From: an uncultured Dysgonomonas sp.
GTDB taxonomy: Bacteria > Bacteroidota > Bacteroidia > Bacteroidales > Dysgonomonadaceae
Assembly (NCBI GenBank): GCA_900556485.1
Contig: USOX01000019.1
Location: 1-48,400, forward strand
Length of the DNA: 48,400 nucleotides
Direction of reading: 5' to 3'
The notes beneath the pieces were generated by a model that saw nothing but the letters and a program-made list of their open reading frames with translations, was not told where the DNA came from and ran no database searches. The first letter of the stretch is position 1. Every line of letters begins with the position of its first letter. The position numbers were made by a program, and so were the translations under genes. Shown here in pieces: positions 16,505 through 24,789 of the stretch.

Positions 16505-17764
16505 ATGTTTGATTTAGATAACTGGCAGGAAATATGGGTCACGATTACCCGTAATAAGCTTCGAAGTTTTTTGACCGGATTCGGAGTGTTTTGGGGTATA
16601 TTTATGCTGATCATTCTTATCGGAGCAGGAAATTCTCTTCAAGGCGGTATATTAAGTAACTTCGAAGGGTTTGCTTCAAACTCTTGTTTCTTTTGGACGG
16701 GACGTACTAGCGAAGCTTATAAGGGTTATAGGAAAGGACGTATGTGGTCTATGAACCTGAATGATATAAAACTAATAAGACAAAAAGCGCAATCGGTAGA
16801 ATATATATCTCCTGTTTTGTTTATTGGAGGAGGTGATAAAAATGTGGTAAGGGGACAGAAAACAGGGACTTATGATGTTAGAGGAGTATATCCGGATCAT
16901 TTTAAAATAGAAGGACAGCACATTTTATCAGGCCGATTATTTAATGAACTGGATATAAACGGCAGCCGCAAAGTTTGTGTTATAGGAAAAGAAGTTTATG
17001 AAACTCTTTTTCAAAAAGGAGAAATAGCAGAAGGGAACTATATAAGAGTCAATGGTATTTATTTTCAGGTGATTGGAGTTATTCGTCCTAAGTCGAGAGC
17101 TTCGATTGGGGGCGATGTGGAAACTTCTATCTTTTTACCATTCTCTACTACGCAACGAGCCTTCAATCAAGGAAGGGATATCTGGTTTATGGCTTGTACG
17201 GCTAAACCCGGCTATCCGGCATCTATGGTAGAAGATGAAGTAAAAGCGATAATAAAAGCTTCACATGATATATCTCCTACTGATGAAAAAGCAATGGGGA
17301 GTGTGAATATAGAAAAACAATTTCAGATATTTCAGAATCTGTTTCTGGGTATAGACTTCCTTATCTGGATTGTCGGTCTTGGAGCATTATTTTCAGGTAT
17401 AATTGGTATTAGTAATATTATGCTGGTAACGGTAAAGGAACGTACCAGAGAGATTGGAGTACGTCGGGCAATTGGAGCCAAACCTATATCGATACTAATA
17501 CAAATACTGAGTGAGAGTTTTGTACTCACGGCAGTAGCAGGTTTATCCGGTTTTATGTTTGGTGTAGGCATTCTCGAAATAGCAAATCAGGTAATGACAA
17601 ATGCCATGGGAGGAGAAGATAATATATTTATACCTCCATTTGTATCGTTTTCGACAGCAATGGTGTCTTTGGGTATTATAATCTTTTCGGGTGTAATAGC
17701 CGGATTGATGCCAGCAATGAGAGCTATGAGTATTAAAGCAATAGATGCTATTAGGGATGAATAA
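16505..17764 (+). CDS. ABC exporter permease 2 (MacB/FtsX fold)
   Basis: 419 residues from the ATG at 16505. A TTG at 16487 would add six residues, but the ATG gives MFDLDNWQEIW, which aligns with the start of permease 1. The architecture is the same: N-terminal helix (SFLTGFGVFWGIFMLIILIGA), periplasmic MacB core, and three C-terminal helices with the coupling loop VTVKERTREIGVRRAIGA. A possible heterodimer with the preceding permease, powered by the ATPase at 14447, would give a MacB-like machine divided over three genes. The substrate is unknown. Confidence 0.9.
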   Translation: MFDLDNWQEIWVTITRNKLRSFLTGFGVFWGIFMLIILIGAGNSLQGGILSNFEGFASNSCFFWTGRTSEAYKGYRKGRMWSMNLNDIKLIRQKAQSVEYISPVLFIGGGDKNVVRGQKTGTYDVRGVYPDHFKIEGQHILSGRLFNELDINGSRKVCVIGKEVYETLFQKGEIAEGNYIRVNGIYFQVIGVIRPKSRASIGGDVETSIFLPFSTTQRAFNQGRDIWFMACTAKPGYPASMVEDEVKAIIKASHDISPTDEKAMGSVNIEKQFQIFQNLFLGIDFLIWIVGLGALFSGIIGISNIMLVTVKERTREIGVRRAIGAKPISILIQILSESFVLTAVAGLSGFMFGVGILEIANQVMTNAMGGEDNIFIPPFVSFSTAMVSLGIIIFSGVIAGLMPAMRAMSIKAIDAIRDE

Positions 17765-17807
17765 GTTTATCTATGTAGTATTAGTTACAAGTTACAAGAA
17801 ATAAAAG

Positions 17808-17858
17808 GTTACAGTAAAAAAAGTATACAAAAAGTGTCACTTTTGTTACTTTCTTGAA
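17808..17858 (+). repeat. Dispersed upstream element, copy B
   Basis: Begins GTTACAGTAAAAAAAGTATA, then CAAAAAGTGTCACTTTTGTT and ACTTTCTTGAA. It shares nearly every position with copy C at 30537-30586. It ends 76 bp before the adaptor ATG, between permease 2 and the adaptor gene, where a secondary promoter could lie. Confidence 0.78.
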
Positions 17859-17934
17859 GAAAAGTTCTGAAATATAGTGTTTTATATAAAGTGGAAAAGT
17901 AACAATTACAGAAAATAATTATAAACTAAATAAT

Positions 17935-19065
17935 ATGAAAAAAATTCTAAGAACAATTCTATTTGTGGTATTGGGACTTATTGTCTTAGGGACTTTTTTC
18001 TTTCTTTGGAATAAGTCTAAGCCTAAAGAGGTTCTGTATGAAATAGCTACAGTAGAAGATGGAGATATTGAAAATACTTCTGTAGCTACAGGAAAGGTTT
18101 CGCCTCGCGATGAAATTTTAATAAAACCTCAGATTTCAGGAATCATATCGGAGGTGAAAAAAGAGGCCGGTGACTTTGTTAATGTTGGTGATATAATTGC
18201 AACAGTAAAGGTGATCCCGGAAGTAGCACAACTCAATTCGGCTGAATCGAGAGTAAATGTAGCACAGATTAACCTAACTCAGGTAAAGGCTGAGTATGAA
18301 CGCCAAAAGCAACTCTATGAAAAAGGGGTGATAGCTAAAGAAGAGATGGATAAATCTGAAGCTGATTATAAAAAGGCTATTGAAGAGCTTCAGAACTCGA
18401 AAGATAATCTCGATATTGTAAAAACAGGTATTTCGAAGAAGACAGCTCAGTATAGTAATACACAGATTCGTTCTACTATCAAAGGTATGATTCTGGATAT
18501 CCCTATCAAGGCCGGAAACTCAGTGATTCAGGCTAATACTTTTAATGATGGTACTACTATTGCTACTATTGCTGATATGAATGATATGATTTTTATTGGT
18601 AAGTTGGATGAGACTGAAGTGGGACGTGTGCATACAGGAATGCCAATAAAATTATCTATCGGAGCTATTGAAAATGTCAAATTTGATGCGACATTAGAAT
18701 ATATCGCACCCAAAGGAGTGGAGGAGAATGGGGCTATCCTTTTTGAAATAAAGGCTGCTGCCCGAATTCCTGATACGGTAACTGTACGTGCCGGTTATAG
18801 TGCTAATGCTGAAATTGTATTGGCAAAGGCGGAGAAAGTGTTAACCATACCAGAGAGTACTGTTAGCTTTGAGAACGATTCGTCATTTGTTTATGTGTTG
18901 AAAGATACTATCGATACTAAGCAGCAAATATTTGATAAGAGAAATATAAAAGTAGGTTTGTCTGATGGGATAAAGGTAGAAGTGAAAAATGGCTTGACTA
19001 AGGGTGAAAAGATCAGAGGAAACGAGGTATCTAATAAACCGGGTCCTGCTAATACAAATCATTGA
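17935..19065 (+). CDS. Periplasmic adaptor (membrane fusion) protein of ABC exporter
   Basis: 376 residues. An N-terminal membrane helix (7-26) is followed by a biotinyl-lipoyl half motif (PQISGIISEVKKEAGDFVNVGD), an alpha-helical hairpin (about 95-175, rich in Glu/Lys/Gln), the second lipoyl half and a beta-barrel domain. This is the HlyD/MacA-type layout. Its stop codon at 19063-19065 lies two bases before the ATG of the TolC-like gene, showing co-transcription. With the ATPase and permeases it forms a tripartite exporter. Confidence 0.9.
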   Translation: MKKILRTILFVVLGLIVLGTFFFLWNKSKPKEVLYEIATVEDGDIENTSVATGKVSPRDEILIKPQISGIISEVKKEAGDFVNVGDIIATVKVIPEVAQLNSAESRVNVAQINLTQVKAEYERQKQLYEKGVIAKEEMDKSEADYKKAIEELQNSKDNLDIVKTGISKKTAQYSNTQIRSTIKGMILDIPIKAGNSVIQANTFNDGTTIATIADMNDMIFIGKLDETEVGRVHTGMPIKLSIGAIENVKFDATLEYIAPKGVEENGAILFEIKAAARIPDTVTVRAGYSANAEIVLAKAEKVLTIPESTVSFENDSSFVYVLKDTIDTKQQIFDKRNIKVGLSDGIKVEVKNGLTKGEKIRGNEVSNKPGPANTNH

Positions 19066-19067
19066 TT

Positions 19068-20405
19068 ATGAAAAAATATATAATATCGTGTGGTTTGCTT
19101 CTTGTTGCCCTTTGTATGCAGGCACAGGGCAAATGGACATTGCGCCAATGTGTTGATTATGCTGTGCAGAATAATATATCATTAAAACAGAAGGAGCTTG
19201 AAGTAAAGAATGCGGAAATAAATGTTAGTACGAGTAAAAATAGCCGTCTTCCGGATTTGAGTGGAAGTGCCAGCCAGAATTTCAACTTTGGACGTTCTCC
19301 CTCGATGGCTACGGGGGTATATGAAGATAATAAAGCTTCGAGTACTAGCTTCGGGCTTTCGGTAGGTATGCCGTTATTTACAGGGTTTCGTATACCTAAC
19401 CAGATAAAGGTAGATGAACTGAACCTGAAAGCATCGGTAGAAGGACTAAAGAAAGCAAAAGAAAATCTTGAACTGCAAGTTGTCTCTCTTTATCTGGATG
19501 TATTATTCAATAAAGAGATACTGAAAGCATATAAAGAGCAACGTGAACTTAGTGAGCAACAGGTTGAAAAAACACAAATGCTTGTGGATGCGGGAAAAGT
19601 GCCAATGTCTCAATTGTATGATATTAAAGCTCAATTGGCTAAGGATGAACTCAATGTAACAATGGCACAGAATAAGGAAGATTTGTCTTTGCTTGATTTG
19701 TCTCAGGCTTTGAATATTACTTCTTCGGATAAGTTTGATATTGAAGAACCTAATGTTGACAGACTTCTAAATGCTTCTATCTCCAGCGTTATACCTCCCG
19801 ATCAGGTTTATCAGATGGCTTTGGGTATTAAACCCCATGTAAAGGAAGCCGAATTGAATTTGGAAAGCAGCAAGAAAAATTTGAAGGTGGCACAGTCTGG
19901 TTACTGGCCAACATTGAGTTTAGGCCTTTCTTATAGCAATGGCTTTAACCATGTATATAATAGCGGCTATGATAATATTGCTATCTCGAAGCAGTTGAAA
20001 AATAATCAACGTCAGGCTATTGGATTCAGCTTGAGCATCCCAATCTTTGACAGGTTTTCGACACGTAATAAGATTCGGGCTGCACGTTTAAATATTGAGA
20101 ACCAGAACCTGGCTTTAGATAATGTGAAATTAGCTCTATATAAAGAGATTCAACAAGCGTTTCAAAGTGCTACAGCTGCTCAATCTAAGTTTACATCTAC
20201 GGAAAAAGCTTTGGACGCAGCAACAGAATCATTCAAATATGCACAGGAGCGTTATAATATTGGTAAGTCTACTGTATTTGAACTAAATGAGGCGCAAATT
20301 AAATTGCTGACAAGCAAATCGGAGCAGATACAAGCTAAATATGACTTTATATTCCGGTCTAAAATCCTGGATTTCTATCAGGGTAAAGAGATTAATATTG
20401 ATTGA
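19068..20405 (+). CDS. TolC-like outer-membrane channel of ABC exporter
   Basis: 445 residues from the ATG at 19068; a TTG six bases earlier overlaps the adaptor stop and is less likely. A signal peptide (MKKYIISCGLLLVALCMQAQ) is followed by two outer-membrane efflux repeats made of long helices with short beta hairpins; the motifs TLRQCVDYAVQNN and LFTGFRIPNQIKVDELNLKA mark the first. It is the last gene of the five-gene exporter operon, closed by a strong terminator. Confidence 0.92.
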   Translation: MKKYIISCGLLLVALCMQAQGKWTLRQCVDYAVQNNISLKQKELEVKNAEINVSTSKNSRLPDLSGSASQNFNFGRSPSMATGVYEDNKASSTSFGLSVGMPLFTGFRIPNQIKVDELNLKASVEGLKKAKENLELQVVSLYLDVLFNKEILKAYKEQRELSEQQVEKTQMLVDAGKVPMSQLYDIKAQLAKDELNVTMAQNKEDLSLLDLSQALNITSSDKFDIEEPNVDRLLNASISSVIPPDQVYQMALGIKPHVKEAELNLESSKKNLKVAQSGYWPTLSLGLSYSNGFNHVYNSGYDNIAISKQLKNNQRQAIGFSLSIPIFDRFSTRNKIRAARLNIENQNLALDNVKLALYKEIQQAFQSATAAQSKFTSTEKALDAATESFKYAQERYNIGKSTVFELNEAQIKLLTSKSEQIQAKYDFIFRSKILDFYQGKEINID

Positions 20406-20432
20406 GGTTTAGTGATCCTTATATAAATAATT

Positions 20433-20470
20433 AAGCCCTGTAGATATTGAATTACTACAGGGCTTTGTCT
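20433..20470. terminator. Bidirectional terminator after the ABC exporter operon
   Basis: AAGCCCTGTAG (20433-20443) pairs perfectly with CTACAGGGCTT (20455-20465), 11 pairs, followed by TGTCTTTT. The minus-strand operon ending at 20490 converges on it. Confidence 0.82.
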
Positions 20471-20489
20471 TTTAGTTGCTATTTATCTT

Positions 20490-21326
20490 TTAAAGACCAA
20501 TCATGATTCCTATTGTATATGTTTTTAGGTCAGGACCTTTATCTTTTTCAAACATAGAAAATGGCGAATAATATCCATAAAGGGCTACATCGTCGAATCC
20601 TATTTGTAAGCGAAGCTTTAAGTCTACAGAACGCATATTCAGATCACGTCCCATATTTTTCACATGTTTCTTCCCATCCTCATAATATTTGACCTGAGAC
20701 TTTGAGTAAAACTTGAAGAATCCTACCGCACCTCCTGATATATGGAAGTTGGAAACCTGATATTCAAGTAATAGGGGAACGGTAAGGTAATAAGCTAGTA
20801 ATTTCGTAGACTTATAATTAATACCTTCAGCAGCAGGTTGGAATACTGTTTTACCATCAATTTTGGTCAGGGCAGCATTATCATCGAAATGATAACGTGA
20901 CCATTCGGTACCGACACCACTTACCAGAAGCCAATTGGAATTTTGTATATGCTGTTGGAATTCCATGAAGTTGAGAGTAAAATTATGAGAACGGCTTCCC
21001 TTTAAGTCGCCATATGGAACATCGTCATAATTCATGAATCCCATACCGATTCCTGTCCAGTGAGGATTCAGGTGCTTTTTCTTTTTCCAACTGAATATGA
21101 AATTGTAAGAAGAACCATCATAAATGACACTACTGTTTGAGGTGGCTTCGGTCGGGATAACTTTAGTTGATTCAGTCTTGACTGTTTTGGTTGTTCCTGT
21201 AATAGAGTCTGTAACAGATTCTATTATTACAGTTTTGACGATTGTATCCTGTACAGCTTTTACATTATCAGCTAAGGCTGACAGAGAGAAGAGGCATAAT
21301 GATGCCAGAATAAGTAGATGTTTCAT
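20490..21326 (-). CDS. Outer-membrane beta-barrel-like protein in the sigma-factor operon
   Basis: 278 residues. Signal peptide MKHLLILASLCLFSLSALA, then a Thr/Val-rich linker (about 20-70), then alternating strands rich in aromatics (NFIFSWKKKKHLNPHWTGIGMGFMNY, read as separate strands) ending in TYTIGIMIGL. A small outer-membrane barrel is the best reading; no named family is assigned. It is the fourth gene of a minus-strand operon headed by an ECF sigma factor, so it may be a regulated target or part of the signalling path (inference). Confidence 0.65.
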   Translation of the reverse strand: MKHLLILASLCLFSLSALADNVKAVQDTIVKTVIIESVTDSITGTTKTVKTESTKVIPTEATSNSSVIYDGSSYNFIFSWKKKKHLNPHWTGIGMGFMNYDDVPYGDLKGSRSHNFTLNFMEFQQHIQNSNWLLVSGVGTEWSRYHFDDNAALTKIDGKTVFQPAAEGINYKSTKLLAYYLTVPLLLEYQVSNFHISGGAVGFFKFYSKSQVKYYEDGKKHVKNMGRDLNMRSVDLKLRLQIGFDDVALYGYYSPFSMFEKDKGPDLKTYTIGIMIGL

Positions 21327-21337
21327 AATATATTGGG

Positions 21338-21817
21338 TTATTGTAATTTTATACGTTTATTATTTACATAAATGAAGAGGTCTTTAAGTTTCTTCAATTC
21401 ATAGTCTAATTTTTCAGGTGGGAATTTACCTTCCAGATATACCAAGGTTATCTTGTTCGATTTATTCTTATACAAAATGTATTTGTGGATGTTGTTATTT
21501 TTGCCAAGATGATATGTTCCTGATTCTATTCTCCCACCTTTCTTGATTTCGGATATGATTAGATTCCCTTTAATATCTTCTTTTAAGGCTCTTTGAACAT
21601 CTTGTTCTTTTATTGAATTAGTATCAGTAATCATGCTTTTGTAGAAAACTATCCGGCTATTTCCCTGCGAGAGTACATCAGAAGATAATTGAACTAATAC
21701 GGATCCTTCCTGTTTTCCATATTTCTCGAAAACATCATTTACTCTGAGATTATTCTGAGTATATGCCAGAATGGGAAAAAGGAGTAAGCAGGCTAATATG
21801 AGTGTTTTATTTTTCAT
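21338..21817 (-). CDS. Small secreted protein, DUF4252/DUF6108-like
   Basis: 159 residues with a signal peptide (MKNKTLILACLLLFPILAYTQ). The mature part is a mixed alpha/beta domain with VFEKYGKQEGSVLVQLS near its start and ITLVYLEGKFPPEKLDYELKKLKDLF near its end. This pattern resembles the small secreted proteins (DUF4252 or DUF6108 type) that accompany ECF sigma/anti-sigma pairs in Bacteroidales; I am not certain of the family. Its ATG lies 11 bases after the anti-sigma stop, consistent with one operon. Confidence 0.55.
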   Translation of the reverse strand: MKNKTLILACLLLFPILAYTQNNLRVNDVFEKYGKQEGSVLVQLSSDVLSQGNSRIVFYKSMITDTNSIKEQDVQRALKEDIKGNLIISEIKKGGRIESGTYHLGKNNNIHKYILYKNKSNKITLVYLEGKFPPEKLDYELKKLKDLFIYVNNKRIKLQ

Positions 21818-21828
21818 AATCTTTATCT

Positions 21829-22269
21829 TTATTCAGTGAATGAGTCTAAAATCCCGATTTGAGAGCTAACTATATCTTCTTCCATATCGGAGATGTTTTC
21901 TAAAGAATGTAGGGCTTCGGAATTTATTATTTGTTTATTGGTTACTTTCTTACCATCAATGTATACTATCGATTTTGTTGCCTTATAGTCTAAGTTGGTA
22001 TAGATGGATTTTACTGTTATGAGTAATAATAGACTAGCTGCAATACTTATCCAGATATATATAGGAAGTTTTTTCTTCTTTCTGTCTGTAAGTTTTGTCA
22101 CTTTTGTCACTTTTTCTCTTTCTTCGGTAAAGAAATCGAACATTGGAGCATATATTCTATGGCGTTCTTCAATTGTCCCATGTAGAAAATAGTTGCGAAG
22201 TATATTTTCTTCTTCCAGAGAGGTTTCTCCTTCAAAGTATTTATTTAATATCTTATCTATATCTTTCAT
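21829..22269 (-). CDS. Membrane-anchored anti-sigma factor candidate
   Basis: 146 residues. The N-terminal 50 residues (KYFEGETSLEEENILRNYFL) match the zinc-less anti-sigma domain common in Bacteroidota. One membrane helix follows at about 69-87 (LPIYIWISIAASLLLLITV), then a periplasmic tail of about 55 residues, too short for a FecR sensor domain. The gene follows the ECF sigma gene with a two-base gap, as expected for a sigma/anti-sigma pair. An unusual feature is the cytoplasmic juxtamembrane stretch KVTKVTKLTDRKKKK, coded by a copy of the core of an intergenic repeat (22096-22115). Confidence 0.7.
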   Translation of the reverse strand: MKDIDKILNKYFEGETSLEEENILRNYFLHGTIEERHRIYAPMFDFFTEEREKVTKVTKLTDRKKKKLPIYIWISIAASLLLLITVKSIYTNLDYKATKSIVYIDGKKVTNKQIINSEALHSLENISDMEEDIVSSQIGILDSFTE

Positions 22270-22271
22270 CG

Positions 22272-22772
22272 TTATTGTACTTTGCTTATACTTATAAATT
22301 TATCGCGGACAGTTTTTCTTGCCCTTGAGAGATTTACCCTAACTGCAGTAGGTTCGGCTCCCATTATATCGGCAATTTCATCCAACTCATATCCTTCTAC
22401 ATCTCTCATAAGAATCACCATGCGTTGAGTTTCGGGTAGAGCGTCTATAATTTTCCGGACGATTGTTACACTATCATTCTGCTCTGTGTATGTGTATGGA
22501 GTTTCAGAACTTTCTCTGATAGTAATATGATCCAGCGAAATATTGTAGCGTTCGCCTCGTAATCTGTCTATACATATATTTTTAAGTGTTTGCATAGCAA
22601 ATCCTCCAACATTAGGATGAGAGGTTAGCTTTGATCTTACATTCCAGAGTTTTAAATATGCTTCCTGGACTGCATCTTCTGCATCACTCTCATTTGTTAG
22701 CATGCTTCTTGCGAAATTCTGCAGCTTTTCGCGCAGAGGCATCATTGTTGATTTAAATCTTTCTAACTCCAT
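22272..22772 (-). CDS. ECF-type RNA polymerase sigma factor
   Basis: 166 residues. Region 2 (about 15-80) contains DAEDAVQEAYLKLW and a promoter-melting/recognition helix; region 4 (about 110-160) contains LPETQRMVILMRDVEGYELD and the helix-turn-helix EIADIMGAEPTAVRVNLSRA. No region 3 or extra domain. It directs RNA polymerase to an alternative promoter set and is probably held by the membrane protein encoded two bases downstream. It heads the four-gene minus-strand operon; whether it drives its own operon cannot be told. Confidence 0.9.
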   Translation of the reverse strand: MELERFKSTMMPLREKLQNFARSMLTNESDAEDAVQEAYLKLWNVRSKLTSHPNVGGFAMQTLKNICIDRLRGERYNISLDHITIRESSETPYTYTEQNDSVTIVRKIIDALPETQRMVILMRDVEGYELDEIADIMGAEPTAVRVNLSRARKTVRDKFISISKVQ

Positions 22773-22917
22773 CTTAATTAGGTAACGAAGTTGGTTGAAT
22801 TTTGTAACATTATAAATTGATTTTTTTCGGAATTATTTATCTATAAAGAAAATAATATTTCTATGTTTCTACGGCTTCAAAATAAAAGCTTTTTTTTCAT
22901 ACCGTTAGATATTTTCA

Positions 22918-22925
22918 TATATTTG
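22918..22925 (+). promoter_or_regulatory. -7-type promoter element just before the DUF6769-like gene
   Basis: TATATTTG at 22918-22925 fits TAnnTTTG exactly but lies only four bases before the ATG at 22930, so transcription would begin at or near the start codon. No clear TTTG is found at the -33 spacing, so confidence is limited. Confidence 0.35.
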
Positions 22926-22929
22926 CACT

Positions 22930-23388
22930 ATGAGACCAAAACAACTATTTACTTTAACGCTATTGTTGTTTGCCAATTTCTTTTTATTGGCACATGCTGT
23001 TTTGCCTCATTCTCATCACGATGGTATAGTTTGTTTCTCTTTGGAAGAAATAGCTCATCACGGTCATTGTACCGATTGTCACCATAGTGATATTGCAGAC
23101 TATGGCTGTTCTCATCATGCAGAAAATCACCATCAACATAGCTTGGATGATTGTAATCTCAAAGATTTAGTGCTTCGTCAGAGTAACGATACACATGATG
23201 ACATCTTGCCTTGTGCTAATTGTTTGTCGTTGCTGTATACGATTTACTCACTTAATGATCTATACTTCGAAGCTCCTGAATTTGGACAATGGCTACAACT
23301 AAAGCCATATTTAGAAACTTATATTCCTCCATATCTAGGCTCAACCCGAAGCCTGCGTGCACCTCCGGTATCTTATTTTTTAGGTTAA
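22930..23388 (+). CDS. His/Cys-rich exported protein (DUF6769-like), metal-binding candidate
   Basis: 152 residues. A signal peptide (LFTLTLLLFANFFLLAHAV) precedes a segment dense in His and Cys, with LPHSHHDG, HHGHCTDCHH, GCSHHAENHHQH and a later CANC. The rest is aromatic-rich and ends in PPVSYFLG. Proteins of this type (labelled DUF6769 in Bacteroidota, as I recall) are found beside heavy-metal RND pumps. The gene lies 86 bases upstream of the adaptor, pump and channel genes, so a periplasmic metal-binding or sensing role is likely. The single sensible start is the ATG at 22930. Confidence 0.7.
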   Translation: MRPKQLFTLTLLLFANFFLLAHAVLPHSHHDGIVCFSLEEIAHHGHCTDCHHSDIADYGCSHHAENHHQHSLDDCNLKDLVLRQSNDTHDDILPCANCLSLLYTIYSLNDLYFEAPEFGQWLQLKPYLETYIPPYLGSTRSLRAPPVSYFLG

Positions 23389-23474
23389 CGTTTAATCGAG
23401 CGTTTTAATTATTATTCTGAATGGAATAATGAATCCATTTAGTCTATTCTATTTTTAAATCTAAGAAATAAGAA

Positions 23475-24773
23475 ATGAAAAATTATATTATCTATTTCGC
23501 TTGTCTGTTGGCGATGATGTGGGGCTGTAACTCGGCTCAGAAAACAGATGCTCATGCCGGACATGATCATAGTCAAGAGTCACATGAAGGGCATAATCAT
23601 GACCATGCTCATGTAGACGGAGAAAAGTGTGATCATGACCACGATCATTCTCATGACAATGAAGAAGCCCATAATCATGCTGAAGGTGAAGAATGTACCC
23701 ATGATCATGGTGCTGAAGAACATTCTCACGATACAAAACAAGACGCGCACTCCGATGAGATTGTTTTTACTCCGGAGCAAGCTAAATCAGTAGGATTGGA
23801 GATTGTAACTGTAAAACCGGATAAATTTCACCAGGTAATAAAAACCAGTGGACAGATTCTCTCGGCTCAAGGGGATGAAGTGACTATATCAGCAACATCT
23901 AGTGGCATTGTTTCATTCAATAAAGCATCTCTGAATGAAGGTGCAGCAGTAAAAGGTGGAGAATCTTTGGTTAGTATATCTTCGAAGAATTTAGTAGATG
24001 GAGATCCGGCTATAAGAGCCAGGTCGGCATATGATATAGCAAAGCGTGAATATGACAGGGCAGAGTCTTTAATTGGTGATAAGTTGATTTCACAAAAAGA
24101 ATATAATGAGATAAAGCTAAGTTACGAAAATGCAAGAGTCTCTTATCAGGCAATCGGCGCTCGCTCAGGAGCTAGAGGTGTGAGTGTTTCTACTCCAATA
24201 GGTGGCTTTATTAAAACAAAGCTGGTTGCAGAAGGACAATATGTAGATGTTGGTCAGGCTTTAATGACTGTGACCCAAAACAAGAAGCTGCAATTACGTG
24301 CTGATGTTTCGGAACGTTATTATAAGGATTTAGGGAATATTACTTCTGCTAACTTTAAAACTTCGTATGATAAGACTGTTTATCGTTTATCCGATTTGAA
24401 TGGGCGTCTTATGTCTTATGGGCGTGCTACAAATAGCCAGGAGTATTACCTGCCTGCTAATTTTGAGTTCGATAATATAGGTCAGGTTGTATCAGGTTCT
24501 TATGTTGAAGTTTATCTTTTGGGGCAGCCAAGAGATAATGTATTATCCATTCCTGTTAGTTCTCTTACCGAAGAGCAGGGAATCTATTATGTCTATTTAC
24601 AGATTCATCCTGATGCGTATAAAAAGCAGGAAGTTTTGTTGGGAGCAAATGATGGTAATACAGTGGAAATAAAGTCAGGGATAAAGCCCGGAGATAAAGT
24701 TGTAAGTAAAGGTGCATATCATGTGAAGCTGGCATCAGCATCTTCTGCTATTCCACATGCACACGAACATTAA
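23475..24773 (+). CDS. Heavy-metal RND adaptor lipoprotein with His-rich head (CzcB/CusB type)
   Basis: 432 residues. A lipobox (MMWGC, Cys18) anchors it to a membrane. Residues 26-93 carry about 19 His in HDH-type clusters with acidic residues and two Cys, an obvious metal-binding head, and another IPHAHEH closes the C-terminus. From residue 95 the usual adaptor domains follow: barrel/lipoyl segments (TIAATSSG-like ISATSSGIVSFNKASLNEG), a helical hairpin (about 175-225), and a membrane-proximal domain. It links the inner-membrane pump at 24790 to the channel at 28008. The metal is not decided by sequence; Zn, Co, Cd, Ni or Cu are open. Confidence 0.88.
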   Translation: MKNYIIYFACLLAMMWGCNSAQKTDAHAGHDHSQESHEGHNHDHAHVDGEKCDHDHDHSHDNEEAHNHAEGEECTHDHGAEEHSHDTKQDAHSDEIVFTPEQAKSVGLEIVTVKPDKFHQVIKTSGQILSAQGDEVTISATSSGIVSFNKASLNEGAAVKGGESLVSISSKNLVDGDPAIRARSAYDIAKREYDRAESLIGDKLISQKEYNEIKLSYENARVSYQAIGARSGARGVSVSTPIGGFIKTKLVAEGQYVDVGQALMTVTQNKKLQLRADVSERYYKDLGNITSANFKTSYDKTVYRLSDLNGRLMSYGRATNSQEYYLPANFEFDNIGQVVSGSYVEVYLLGQPRDNVLSIPVSSLTEEQGIYYVYLQIHPDAYKKQEVLLGANDGNTVEIKSGIKPGDKVVSKGAYHVKLASASSAIPHAHEH

Positions 24774-24789
24774 GAAGGGAGGATAGATT

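Noticed and set aside
22863..23087. 74-codon open frame overlapping the DUF6769-like gene
   Set aside because: It overlaps the real His-rich gene in another frame, begins upstream of its promoter-like element and has no coherent domain.
23540..23760. CRISPR-like or tandem DNA repeat (CATGATCAT units)
   Set aside because: It is coding sequence for the His-rich head of the RND adaptor; units are irregular and there are no spacers.
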